Below, piece after piece: positions 1 to 6,329 of a stretch of DNA of 6,438 nt. Source of the DNA: Candidatus Aminicenantota bacterium (lineage in GTDB: Bacteria; Acidobacteriota; Aminicenantia; Aminicenantales; Aminicenantaceae); NCBI GenBank assembly GCA_030614645.1, contig JAUWTR010000105.1, forward strand, positions 1 to 6,438, written 5' to 3'. The number at the start of each line of letters is the position of its first letter. Positions within the stretch are counted from its first letter, which is position 1. The notes under the pieces are model-generated. The model had not been told where the DNA came from. It did no database searches and was given only the letters and a program-made list of their open reading frames with translations. The translations under genes were made by a program, and so were the position numbers.

Positions 1-1142
1 GGATGCGACCCCTGTATAAATTTATAGCTCATGGAATGAGTATATTTTTCGCCCGGACGTAGAATTGTTGATGGAAAAGAAGGTTGATTAGGTGAGTCCG
101 GAAAATGCTGGGTTTCCATACAGAATCCGAAATGTTTTTTATAGACATTTTCATCCTTCCCAGTAAGAGTTCCGTCTAAGAAATTTCCAGTATAAAACTG
201 CAGTCCAGGTTCAGTGGTATAGACTTCCATCACCCTGCCGCTTTTAGGTTCATAAACACGGGCAGCAAGGCTCATATCCCCCTCTGTGCTATTGAGTACG
301 TAATTAAGGTCATACCCACCGGTTACTTCTGCAATCCGGGAGCCGATAGTATAAGGATTTATAAAGTCCATGGGAGTCCCTTTTACATCCTCCAACTCTC
401 CAGTTGGGATAAGCTCCTCATCAGCCGCAGTGTATTTGTCAGCAAAAATTGTAACTTCATGGTTTAATACATCCTCTGAACAGGCAGTCAGGTTAAAATA
501 ACTGTGATGAGTAAGATTAACCGGAGTAGCTTTATCAGTTTCAGCCGTATAATAAATTTTCAACTCATTTTCTTCAGTCAGAGAATATTCCACTGTTACA
601 GAAAGATTTCCAGGATATCCTTCCTCCATATCTTTACTAAGATAGGAAAGCTTTATTCCCACAAGACCTTCTCCCCTGATTTCCTCTGCATCCCAGATAA
701 CTTTATCAAAGCCTATATCTCCGCCATGGAGGTGATTATTCCCATCATTGGTGGCAAGCTGGTATTCCCTACCGTCCAGCCCAAAGTGCCCCTTTGCAAT
801 CCTGTTTCCATACCTTCCTATAAGAGCACCAAAATACGGGTGTTCTTCCATATACCCTTGCAAATTATCAACTCCCAACACAATATCCTCAAAATCGCCC
901 TTTCTATCCGGTACGCTTAAAGATGTAACGATCCCTCCCAGGGTGATTATCTTAACTTCCATCCCTTTAGTATTTGAAAGAGTATACAAAAAGACATCTT
1001 CTCCCTGTTTTGTGCCGAATAGTTCTTTATTTATCTCCATTTTTGTTTCACTTTTCTCCTGATTTTCCGGCTCACTGGTGCAGTGATAAGTAATAACAAC
1101 AGCCAGACATATCAATAAGAACAATAAAATATTTTTTCTCAC
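1..1142 (-). CDS. galM: Aldose 1-epimerase (galactose mutarotase), exported or membrane-anchored, 3' end cut by the window edge
   Basis: Interconverts the alpha and beta anomers of aldoses such as galactose and glucose. The visible part is 380 codons, close to the full length of the signal-bearing family members, so only a few residues are probably missing at the C-terminus. Family motifs are GRYGNRI (residues 109-115), NHLHGG (136-141, with one catalytic His at 139), NLTHHSYFNL (209-218, catalytic His 213), GGYDLNYVL (275-283, Asp 278 sugar-binding) and CMETQHFPDSPNQPSFPS (341-358, Glu 343 as the likely catalytic base). The GTG start is set by AGGAGG six bases upstream. Residues 4-19 are hydrophobic, followed by Cys21 and a polar linker, which suggests export. 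The residue before Cys21 is His, so this is not a standard lipobox and an uncleaved anchor is possible. The gene is divergent from the GNAT gene. Family identity is certain; location is inferred. Confidence 0.95.
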   Translation of the reverse strand, partial: MRKNILLFLLICLAVVITYHCTSEPENQEKSETKMEINKELFGTKQGEDVFLYTLSNTKGMEVKIITLGGIVTSLSVPDRKGDFEDIVLGVDNLQGYMEEHPYFGALIGRYGNRIAKGHFGLDGREYQLATNDGNNHLHGGDIGFDKVIWDAEEIRGEGLVGIKLSYLSKDMEEGYPGNLSVTVEYSLTEENELKIYYTAETDKATPVNLTHHSYFNLTACSEDVLNHEVTIFADKYTAADEELIPTGELEDVKGTPMDFINPYTIGSRIAEVTGGYDLNYVLNSTEGDMSLAARVYEPKSGRVMEVYTTEPGLQFYTGNFLDGTLTGKDENVYKKHFGFCMETQHFPDSPNQPSFPSTILRPGEKYTHSMSYKFIQGSH

Positions 1143-1148
1143 AATATG

Positions 1149-1154
1149 CCTCCT
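1149..1154 (-). promoter_or_regulatory. Ribosome binding site setting the GTG start of the aldose epimerase
   Basis: Reads AGGAGG on the minus strand, six bases before the GTG codon. It decides the start: the first in-frame ATG lies 34 codons further in, beyond the hydrophobic N-terminal segment, and would remove the export signal. Confidence 0.8.
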
Positions 1155-1210
1155 TGCAGGTTGTTATTGTTGTTCATAGGTTTTATATCACAGAAAAAAA
1201 TGGGGAGCAA

Positions 1211-1239
1211 ATTATCCCTAGTGTCAATTCACAGGTAAA
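1211..1239 (-). promoter_or_regulatory. Candidate sigma70-type promoter for the aldose epimerase
   Basis: On the minus strand a TTTACC box (1239-1234) lies exactly 17 bases from GATAAT (1216-1211). The -10 matches the consensus at five of six positions and the -35 at four of six. It would give a leader of roughly 60 bases before the GTG start. AT-rich DNA produces such matches by chance, so this is a candidate only. Confidence 0.4.
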
Positions 1240-1244
1240 TCCAA

Positions 1245-1266
1245 TGTCAAACCAGCCAATTTGACA
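1245..1266. promoter_or_regulatory. Inverted repeat TGTCAAA-8 nt-TTTGACA between divergent genes, possible operator
   Basis: TGTCAAA at 1245-1251 and TTTGACA at 1260-1266 form a perfect 7-bp inverted repeat with an 8-base spacer. The right arm contains the TTGACA -35 box of the plus-strand promoter. A third TGTCAA copy lies at 1222-1227, inside the spacer of the minus-strand promoter candidate. A dimeric regulator bound here could control both genes. The repeat is seen directly; the operator role is inferred. Confidence 0.35.
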
Positions 1267-1289
1267 AAAACACTTTCTAACTTTATATT
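1261..1289 (+). promoter_or_regulatory. Candidate sigma70-type promoter for the GNAT acetyltransferase
   Basis: A perfect TTGACA -35 box (1261-1266) is followed after 17 bases by TATATT (1284-1289). An alternative -10, TATTAT at 1286-1291, gives a 19-base spacer. Transcription would begin near 1296 and give a leader of about 110 bases before the TTG start. Confidence 0.55.
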
Positions 1290-1301
1290 ATTATTAGAAA
1301 G
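1273..1301. repeat. Palindrome CTTTCTAA-13 nt-TTAGAAAG across the GNAT -10 region
   Basis: CTTTCTAA (1273-1280) and TTAGAAAG (1294-1301) are perfect 8-bp inverted arms. Their 13-base spacer holds the -10 hexamer and the expected transcription start. The position suits a repressor operator. It is not followed by the features of a terminator, and its low GC argues against a stable RNA hairpin. Confidence 0.35.
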
Positions 1302-1391
1302 AAAATATTCTTATTTTTCCTAAAGCAATAATAAAATATAATTAGGGGAATCTTTTGGTTCCTGTTTTGCCCTTTTAACTTTATTCAATTT

Positions 1392-1400
1392 AAAGGAGGT
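1392..1400 (+). promoter_or_regulatory. Ribosome binding site deciding the TTG start of the GNAT gene
   Basis: AAAGGAGGT is a near-perfect anti-16S match. Its GGAGG core ends seven bases before TTG at 1406 but 19 bases before the ATG at 1418. The spacing favours the TTG codon. Confidence 0.8.
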
Positions 1401-1405
1401 ATTTT

Positions 1406-1990
1406 TTGCAAAAAAAAATGACATTAAAGGATGGAACCGAAATAACTGTTCGGGAATTAACTCTTGATGACCTGGAAAATCTCATGAAGTTTTTTACTTC
1501 ACTTCCCTTAAAAGACCAGCAATATCTTCGTATCGATGTCACTAATAAAGAAATCGTAAAAACCAGAATATCTGATGCTTTGCATAAAAAAGATATCAGA
1601 TTAGCTGTACTCCATAACGACCAGATCATTGCCACTGGGGCTTTAGAGCTCTCTCATGATGACTGGCGGAGAAATCAGGGGGAATTGAGATTGATCGTGG
1701 CATATGATTACCAACATAAAGGTATAGGGCTTATGCTAGCACGGGAACTTTATTACCTGGCAGTGGAAAACGGAGTAAAAAAGTTAGTCGTAAAAATGAT
1801 GAAAAAACAGAAAAGTGCTAGGAACCTTGTAAAAAAATTAGGATTCAGCCATGAAGTCATAATTCCCGACTATGTTACAGACAAGTCCGAAAAACTTCAG
1901 GACCTGGTGATTATGACCTGCGATATGAAGGATTTCTGGAAAGAATTGGAACATATTTACCAGGCTTCTGACTGGATGCGCTGCCGGTAA
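1406..1990 (+). CDS. Stand-alone GNAT-family N-acetyltransferase
   Basis: A 194-residue acetyl-CoA-dependent acyltransferase, likely cytoplasmic since no signal is visible. Residues 5-60 (TLKDGTEITVRELTLDD onward) resemble the N-terminal strand and helix of the GNAT domains fused to acetyl-CoA-ligase-like proteins in PatZ-type protein acetyltransferases. Here no ligase part is attached. The core follows: strand 4 at 93-100 (ELRLIVAY), the pyrophosphate-binding loop QHKGIG (103-108) in the Q/RxxGxG/A pattern, then the helix LMLARELYYLAVENG (109-123). Motif B is at 137-147 (SARNLVKKLGF). The start is the TTG codon set by a strong ribosome binding site, with an in-frame ATG four codons later. 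The gene converges on the propeller gene. The family is clear; the substrate (protein lysine, amine or other) cannot be read from the sequence. Confidence 0.88.
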   Translation: MQKKMTLKDGTEITVRELTLDDLENLMKFFTSLPLKDQQYLRIDVTNKEIVKTRISDALHKKDIRLAVLHNDQIIATGALELSHDDWRRNQGELRLIVAYDYQHKGIGLMLARELYYLAVENGVKKLVVKMMKKQKSARNLVKKLGFSHEVIIPDYVTDKSEKLQDLVIMTCDMKDFWKELEHIYQASDWMRCR

Positions 1991-2047
1991 ATCTGAGGGA
2001 TACAGAAAAAAAGCCGGAAAAACAGAGAAAACAGGAACTTCAGATTT
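1989..2047. repeat. Widely spaced 8-bp inverted repeat between convergent genes
   Basis: AAATCTGA (1989-1996) and TCAGATTT (2040-2047) are exact inverted copies 43 bases apart, filling the gap between the convergent GNAT and propeller genes. This could act as a weak bidirectional terminator, but the loop is long and the arms are AT-rich. No compact GC-rich hairpin with a U-tract is visible in the 69-bp gap. Confidence 0.2.
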
Positions 2048-2059
2048 ATTTCCATCTTA

Positions 2060-3604
2060 TTATTTCACTAACTCTCCATTCGCATTAACTTTAATAATAA
2101 GGTAGCATCCCCTATACGTTTTTGGATTGACATTCTCCAGCCAGACACTTTTCCTGCCGCCCTTGGTCAATACTGTAACTTCAACGTTGACCGACTTAAC
2201 ACCCCTCAATCCAAAATGGACAGGCATGGCATTCTGGGAATTGTAACCCGAGCCTGTATCGAACATATTCGTCCCAAGAAGTTTCTTTGTTCCCGCTTCA
2301 TAAAGCCGCACTTCCGAACCTGCATAGGTATAATGTCCTTTATCATCAAGGACGAGGACTTGAAGCGATTGCTGAGCAAGCTCCTCAGACAGCTCATTGC
2401 GAAGAAGGTGATGCATCCCATCTGCAGCAGCACCGGTCAGCGCCAGGTCAAGGTCGCCATCCTGATCAAAATCAACCCACTGAGCGCCGTGGTCACCGTT
2501 ATTATCCTTGATTATTTTGGGAGTGATATTGATAAATCCGTTTTCATCGTTATGAAAAAGATAATCTTCATAGCTCTTGCCCCGGGTAATCGTACCGTTT
2601 ACATAAAGATCGAGGCGGCCATTATTATCGTAATCGCCCCAGGTTCCGGTATCGTAACAATTATCAATAGCAAGACCCAGCTCAGGTGCGACATTTTTGA
2701 ATTTTATTCCATTTATATTTCGATAAAGACCATTAGGACCATAATTCGCCAGGAAAATATCGATATTCCCGTAATTATCATAATCGCCAAGACAAGGACG
2801 GACACTACCAAACATTTCAGATCCAAGGGCCCGTCCCCCTGTTTCTACACCTGCTTCTTTGGCAACATCCACAAATTTTAAACCATCATTCCGGTATAGC
2901 CCATTGGCATCCCCATCCATGTTTGTAACGTAGCAATCAAGGTCTCCATCCTTATCATAATCAAACCAGGCAGCTCCCACAGTCCTGCGGGAATCGCCTA
3001 TACCTAACTGTTTTGCCACATCGATGAATTTGCCGTTTTTGTTCTGAAACAGGACATTGGGCTTGTCCCGAAGGCCGACAAAGAGATCCACATCGCCGTC
3101 ATTGTCAAAATCGATCCAACTGGCCTGCCGGAAACTTCCCGTAAGCTTAACGCCTGCGGATTTGGTTACATCAGTAAAATGCTTTCCTCCTCCATCATTA
3201 CGATAGAGCCGGTTCCAGCTTTTAGAGCTGGACACAAATCCTACAAAAAGATCCATATGACCATCGCCATTGTAATCCCCCCAGGCAGCAGTCCGGGTGA
3301 CATCGGAATCAGCCAGTCCGACTTGGGCCGCCACATCCTTGAATTTTCCCTTGTCATTCTGATACAATCGATTTGGTTTCCCCCTAAAACCAACAAATAA
3401 ATCGAGATCGCCATCATTGTCAAAATCAGCAAAAGCATTGGTCAAAGCTCCAGCCTCTTTAAAAAGATCGGGCTGGTGCAGTTTAAATTCAGGATTCCAG
3501 CCTTTGAAATTTTTGCGGGGGAACTTCTCATCACGAATAAGGGATAAAGAAAATATTGAAAGAACAGCAAAAAAACCAATAATAATTATTAAACATCGTT
3601 TCAT
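2060..3604 (-). CDS. Exported seven-motif FG-GAP/VCBS beta-propeller protein with C-terminal ASPIC/UnbV-like domain (CRTAC1-like)
   Basis: A 514-residue protein with no visible enzyme motif, probably an extracytoplasmic binding or scaffold protein. Residues 4-22 are hydrophobic after MKR, serving as a signal peptide or anchor; I see no clear cleavage site. Seven calcium-binding motifs of the form DxDxDGxxD start at residues 60, 110, 165, 215, 274, 324 and 378, spaced 50-59 apart. Each is followed by a segment such as NRLYQND or NGLYRND. Seven units fit an integrin-alpha-like seven-bladed propeller. Motif 5 has Tyr (DYDNYGNID) and motif 6 has Asn (DYDNNGRLD) at a normal Asp ligand position. 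Residues 428-492 fit an ASPIC/UnbV domain: AGSEVRLYEAG, then DTGSGYNSQNAMPVHFGL (449-466). The ATG is preceded by AAAAGGAG, and the stop is a tandem TAATAA. It is the last gene of the three-gene operon, 38 bp after the racemase gene. Confidence 0.9.
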   Translation of the reverse strand: MKRCLIIIIGFFAVLSIFSLSLIRDEKFPRKNFKGWNPEFKLHQPDLFKEAGALTNAFADFDNDGDLDLFVGFRGKPNRLYQNDKGKFKDVAAQVGLADSDVTRTAAWGDYNGDGHMDLFVGFVSSSKSWNRLYRNDGGGKHFTDVTKSAGVKLTGSFRQASWIDFDNDGDVDLFVGLRDKPNVLFQNKNGKFIDVAKQLGIGDSRRTVGAAWFDYDKDGDLDCYVTNMDGDANGLYRNDGLKFVDVAKEAGVETGGRALGSEMFGSVRPCLGDYDNYGNIDIFLANYGPNGLYRNINGIKFKNVAPELGLAIDNCYDTGTWGDYDNNGRLDLYVNGTITRGKSYEDYLFHNDENGFINITPKIIKDNNGDHGAQWVDFDQDGDLDLALTGAAADGMHHLLRNELSEELAQQSLQVLVLDDKGHYTYAGSEVRLYEAGTKKLLGTNMFDTGSGYNSQNAMPVHFGLRGVKSVNVEVTVLTKGGRKSVWLENVNPKTYRGCYLIIKVNANGELVK

Positions 3605-3642
3605 GACAAACTCCTTTTGCTGAAAAAAATATAATCCTATTA

Positions 3643-4827
3643 CTATATATAGATCCGCGGGAGTAGAGTATTCATTTTAATAGCAACTTTATACACAGAA
3701 CTATCTCCCCATTTCGCCACATCTCCGATTGATATTTTATCACTCTGCTGAGTGCCAAATAAGACAACTTCATCGCCAATTTTTATTCCTTTGGAACCTG
3801 TTATATTCACGGTTACATGGTTCGCTGACATATATACAACCATTGGCCACCGCTGTCCCTGTATCAAAACTTCTGCTTTATTTACCCCGTTTTGCGGATA
3901 CCCATCAAAATAACCCAAAGGCAGTGTAGCCATCAGTGTATCTTTTTCAATCTTTTCCCGCCTGTGATAGGCCACGGTTTCTCCCGGGCGCATATTCTTC
4001 ACATATAATACTCTTGTTTTTAGCGACATTGCAGGTTTGAGTTCAAGGTTAGGTAACTTCTCGAGACCGTAAAGACAATTCCCGGGCCGAACCATATCTA
4101 AAAATGAACCGGGGAAATTGGAAACTGCCGCACTGCTTGCAGCATGTCTTATTCCAACTGATATTCCCCTTTTTTTTGCTTCATCGCATATCTGAACAAG
4201 CCGTTCCACCTGGACTTCATCAAAATCCAATTGTTCAGTCAGAGTTGTAAATATTCCCTCAATGGCAATTTCCGGCATGGAAGCAACTTTTTCTATAAAA
4301 GACATAGCATAATAATAAGGTACTCCGACGCGCCCCAAACCAGTATCTACCTTAATATGAACCTTTGCCCGCTTGTTTAACTTACGCGCTGCCTTAGCAA
4401 ATATCTCAACTGTTTCAGAAAATACTGACTGAGATATATTTTTTTGTACAATCTGTTCCGCTTCCTGCTGTGAAAAAGAACCAAAGTTTAAAATCGTCCC
4501 TTTTATTCCATTGTTCCGCAGCAATAACGCTTCCTGTACTTTAACAACAGCAAATTGTTGAATATTCTGTTTTTCAAGAACTTTGGCTGTTCCAATAAGT
4601 CCATGCCCATAGGCATTGCATTTTATCACAGCCATAATGGGGCGATTATTTACCCGTTTACGAACTTGGGAGACGTTCCATGCAAGATTTGTGGTATTGA
4701 TTTCCAGCCAGGGATCAAAAAACTTGCTGGGAGTGTCCTTATAATCCATACTATTTGGCAGGTGTTTAGAAAAAGCCATACCTATAGGAGCAATACCTGC
4801 CGTAGCTAAAAACTTTCTTCTTTCCAT
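3643..4827 (-). CDS. Alanine racemase-family PLP enzyme with twin-arginine (Tat) signal
   Basis: A fold-type III PLP racemase of 394 residues, expected to interconvert L- and D-alanine or related amino acids. The N-terminus MERRKFLATAG carries a twin-arginine motif and a weakly hydrophobic stretch to about residue 20, then the catalytic chain begins near residue 38. Key residues, with Geobacillus Alr equivalents, are PLP Lys69 in AVIKCNAYGHG, Lys159 (K129, the carbamylated lysine) and Arg166 (R136) in KVDTGLGRVG, Arg247 (R219) in MVRPGNCLYG, and catalytic Tyr287 (Y265) in ETVAYHRR. Differences from housekeeping Alr are FTTL at 193-196 for FTHF, GYFDGYPQ (305-312) for GYADGYPR, and MSAN (333-336) where CMDQ is usual. 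The last change recalls broad-spectrum racemases. GGAGGAG lies five bases before the ATG. The gene sits between the TPR lipoprotein (41 bp upstream) and the propeller gene. The family is certain; Tat export and substrate are inferred. Confidence 0.92.
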   Translation of the reverse strand: MERRKFLATAGIAPIGMAFSKHLPNSMDYKDTPSKFFDPWLEINTTNLAWNVSQVRKRVNNRPIMAVIKCNAYGHGLIGTAKVLEKQNIQQFAVVKVQEALLLRNNGIKGTILNFGSFSQQEAEQIVQKNISQSVFSETVEIFAKAARKLNKRAKVHIKVDTGLGRVGVPYYYAMSFIEKVASMPEIAIEGIFTTLTEQLDFDEVQVERLVQICDEAKKRGISVGIRHAASSAAVSNFPGSFLDMVRPGNCLYGLEKLPNLELKPAMSLKTRVLYVKNMRPGETVAYHRREKIEKDTLMATLPLGYFDGYPQNGVNKAEVLIQGQRWPMVVYMSANHVTVNITGSKGIKIGDEVVLFGTQQSDKISIGDVAKWGDSSVYKVAIKMNTLLPRIYI

Positions 4828-4868
4828 AGCAACTCCTCCATTTATTTTTTAATATTTTACTAAATGAG

Positions 4869-5810
4869 CTATTGTTTGAAATCCCGGGCGAAATCAACTT
4901 CTGCCGCAATAAAACCGAACGAGGCCCAACTCTTTGTGCTTAGAATTTTCTCAAATATCTCTTTCGCTTTATCCCGCGATCCATTATAGAAATACCAGTT
5001 GCCTAAACCGTATGCCACCGCATCGTTCATAATCGAGCTGAACTCAGGATCAGTCAAAAAATCCAGAGGAATTTCCCTCTTATAAAAAAGGCACAACTTG
5101 TGATAAGCCATGTTCTCGATAATGTCCATATCTGCATGTATCGGTTCCAGCACTTTATTCGCTTCCTCCTCCCTGCCGAGGCGCCGGAGAATCATATATA
5201 ACCAGTGCGTTGCAGAGGCAAGATTATCATCGTTTTGAGCAGTTAGAATGTCATTCTGATAGGCTTTCAATGCATTCTCCATATCATTTTTTAGATAATA
5301 GGCTAGACCAAGATGATACCAAATATTTCCATGCAGCGTGCTGACGGGTATGTTTCTTGCGTTTGGCCTACCATCCGGTTCAATCTCGTTCTCCTTTCCC
5401 TGGATCAGGGTCACAGCATGCTCGAAATCCTGAATCGCGTTATCAAATTCCCGGATGGAAATATAGCGGTGACCGCGGTGGCGATACATGCGGGCGTCCT
5501 CTGGAAATTTATTTATTCCTTCAGTATAGATTTTGATCGCTTCTCGATATTTTCCCAGATAAGCGGTTCGCCGGCCATACCAGATCAAGGCATCAGCACT
5601 GCCGGAATTGCTTTCGTATTCCAGCTTGGCTGAATCGTATTTTTCCAGGTCGCCCTCGGAAGGCTGGGAAGAATACAAAGCTTCGCCCAATAGGGATATT
5701 GCCTGATTCCCTTCAGGAAGTGAGGGTGCAGGGTTTTCCTTTTCTGCATTTTTCAGACAAGATGAGAAAATAAACAAAATTCCAAACAGCAAAATCAGTA
5801 ATTTTTTCAT
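4869..5810 (-). CDS. TPR-repeat lipoprotein, first gene of the operon
   Basis: A 313-residue protein with a lipoprotein-type signal: MKKLLILLFGILFIFSSC, with Cys18 as the probable lipidation site. The lipobox FSSC is slightly off the usual Leu at -3. A low-complexity linker (20-36) leads into tetratricopeptide helices at about 73-106 (ALIWYGRRTAYLGKYREAI), 107-140, 161-194 (IWYHLGLAYYLKNDMENAL), 198-228 and 263-295. Such repeats bind protein partners, so an envelope-anchored scaffold is likely. The segment EPDGRPNARNIPVSTLHGN (144-162) between repeats 2 and 3 is an insertion typical of one family of TPR lipoproteins, but no catalytic role is evident. AAGGA lies five bases before the ATG. It is 41 bp upstream of the racemase gene and presumably shares a transcript with it. 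The TPR fold and lipidation are well supported; the partner is unknown. Confidence 0.88.
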   Translation of the reverse strand: MKKLLILLFGILFIFSSCLKNAEKENPAPSLPEGNQAISLLGEALYSSQPSEGDLEKYDSAKLEYESNSGSADALIWYGRRTAYLGKYREAIKIYTEGINKFPEDARMYRHRGHRYISIREFDNAIQDFEHAVTLIQGKENEIEPDGRPNARNIPVSTLHGNIWYHLGLAYYLKNDMENALKAYQNDILTAQNDDNLASATHWLYMILRRLGREEEANKVLEPIHADMDIIENMAYHKLCLFYKREIPLDFLTDPEFSSIMNDAVAYGLGNWYFYNGSRDKAKEIFEKILSTKSWASFGFIAAEVDFARDFKQ

Positions 5811-5988
5811 AAAGATCCTTGTAATTTAATAATCTGCATTTTTTTAGATAAAGGCAATTTGAATTTACCACATATGGAAGGCTAAGCCAAATTCGCGATG
5901 AAATACTACAGCTTCATTCATAATAAGGAAATCTAAATAGTCTTTAAACAAATAGAATAGTTACATAACGCAGAGTATAGTATATTAT
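5811..5988. other. Non-coding control region upstream of the TPR-racemase-propeller operon
   Basis: AT-rich DNA between the operon's first start codon and the amidohydrolase fragment. It holds the ribosome binding site of the TPR gene and one promoter candidate. I see no RNA gene, riboswitch or larger repeat. No recognisable piece of the missing amidohydrolase N-terminus is present in the plus-strand frames I inspected. Confidence 0.5.
5920..5948 (-). promoter_or_regulatory. Candidate promoter of the three-gene operon
   Basis: On the minus strand TTTAAA (5948-5943) lies 17 bases from TATTAT (5925-5920), matching the sigma70 consensus at four and five of six positions. The leader before the TPR gene would be about 100 bases. 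A chance match is possible in DNA this rich in A and T. Confidence 0.4.
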
Positions 5989-6315
5989 GAAGGAGTAAAG
6001 ATTCTTAGTGGAAGCGACTCGAATCCGTTGGGAGAACTCGGTATTTTAGAAATTGAGCAACTTGTTTTGTCAGGATTGACCGAAATGCAGGCACTTATCG
6101 CTGCCACTAAAAATTGTGCAGAAATATGTGGTGTCCTGGATGAGCTTGGTACCATTGAAAGGGAAAAGATCGCTGATTTAATTGTAGTTGAAGATAATCC
6201 CCTGGATAATATATCAAATCTCAGAAAATTAAAGATGGTCTTCAAAGATGGAAAACCAGTCAATCTTCATAAGGACAAAGGACAGGCCAGTTTCTGGGAA
6301 CTCTACTTTAAATAA
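5989..6315 (+). pseudogene. 3' fragment of a metal-dependent amidohydrolase (imidazolonepropionase-like)
   Basis: About 108 in-frame codons match the C-terminal part of cyclic amidohydrolases. EGVKILSGSDSNP carries the conserved metal-ligand Asp of the G(T/S)D motif. It is followed by EQLVLSGLTEMQALIAATKN, the glycine-rich region CGVLDELGTIEREKIADLIVV, and NPLDNISNLRKLKMVFKDGK, the composite-domain strand that closes the family. The HxH motif, the metal-bridging Lys and the two later His ligands, all in the N-terminal 300 or so residues, are absent. The frame is closed by a TAG at 5953-5955. The only usable early start, TTG at 6028, lies downstream of the conserved GSDSNP motif and lacks a ribosome binding site. 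It is therefore a truncated remnant and should be inactive alone. The 5' loss coincides with the control region of the divergent operon, suggesting a rearrangement joint nearby. Confidence 0.8.
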
Positions 6316-6329
6316 GTTTGGAGAATATA

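Noticed and set aside
504..1062. Two overlapping plus-strand open frames within the aldose epimerase gene
   Set aside because: They are antisense shadows of a coding sequence with all the GalM motifs. Their products are low-complexity and resemble no family I know.
1989..2047. Inverted repeat as a confident bidirectional terminator
   Set aside because: The arms are only 8 bp, AT-rich and separated by 43 bases, and no uridine tract follows. It is kept only as a low-confidence repeat.
2216..2881. 221-codon open frame on the plus strand opposite the propeller gene
   Set aside because: It lies fully antisense to a clear VCBS/ASPIC protein. Its isoleucine-rich repetitive product is what the reverse complement of the repeated Asp/Asn/Gly codons produces. 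No ribosome binding site or domain is visible.
2060..3604. Repeated GAT/AAT/GGT-rich units in the propeller gene as a DNA repeat or CRISPR-like array
   Set aside because: The repetition is at protein level (calcium-loop motifs 150-180 bp apart), with diverged nucleotides between units and no constant repeat with unique spacers.
5866..5878. CCACATATGG near-palindrome upstream of the TPR gene as an operator
   Set aside because: It is short and imperfectly symmetric, has no second copy nearby, and lies well downstream of the candidate promoter. A chance occurrence is likely.
5985..6263. Minus-strand open frame opposite the amidohydrolase fragment
   Set aside because: The plus strand shows strong amidohydrolase homology over the same bases. 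The minus-strand product is serine-rich and unrecognisable.
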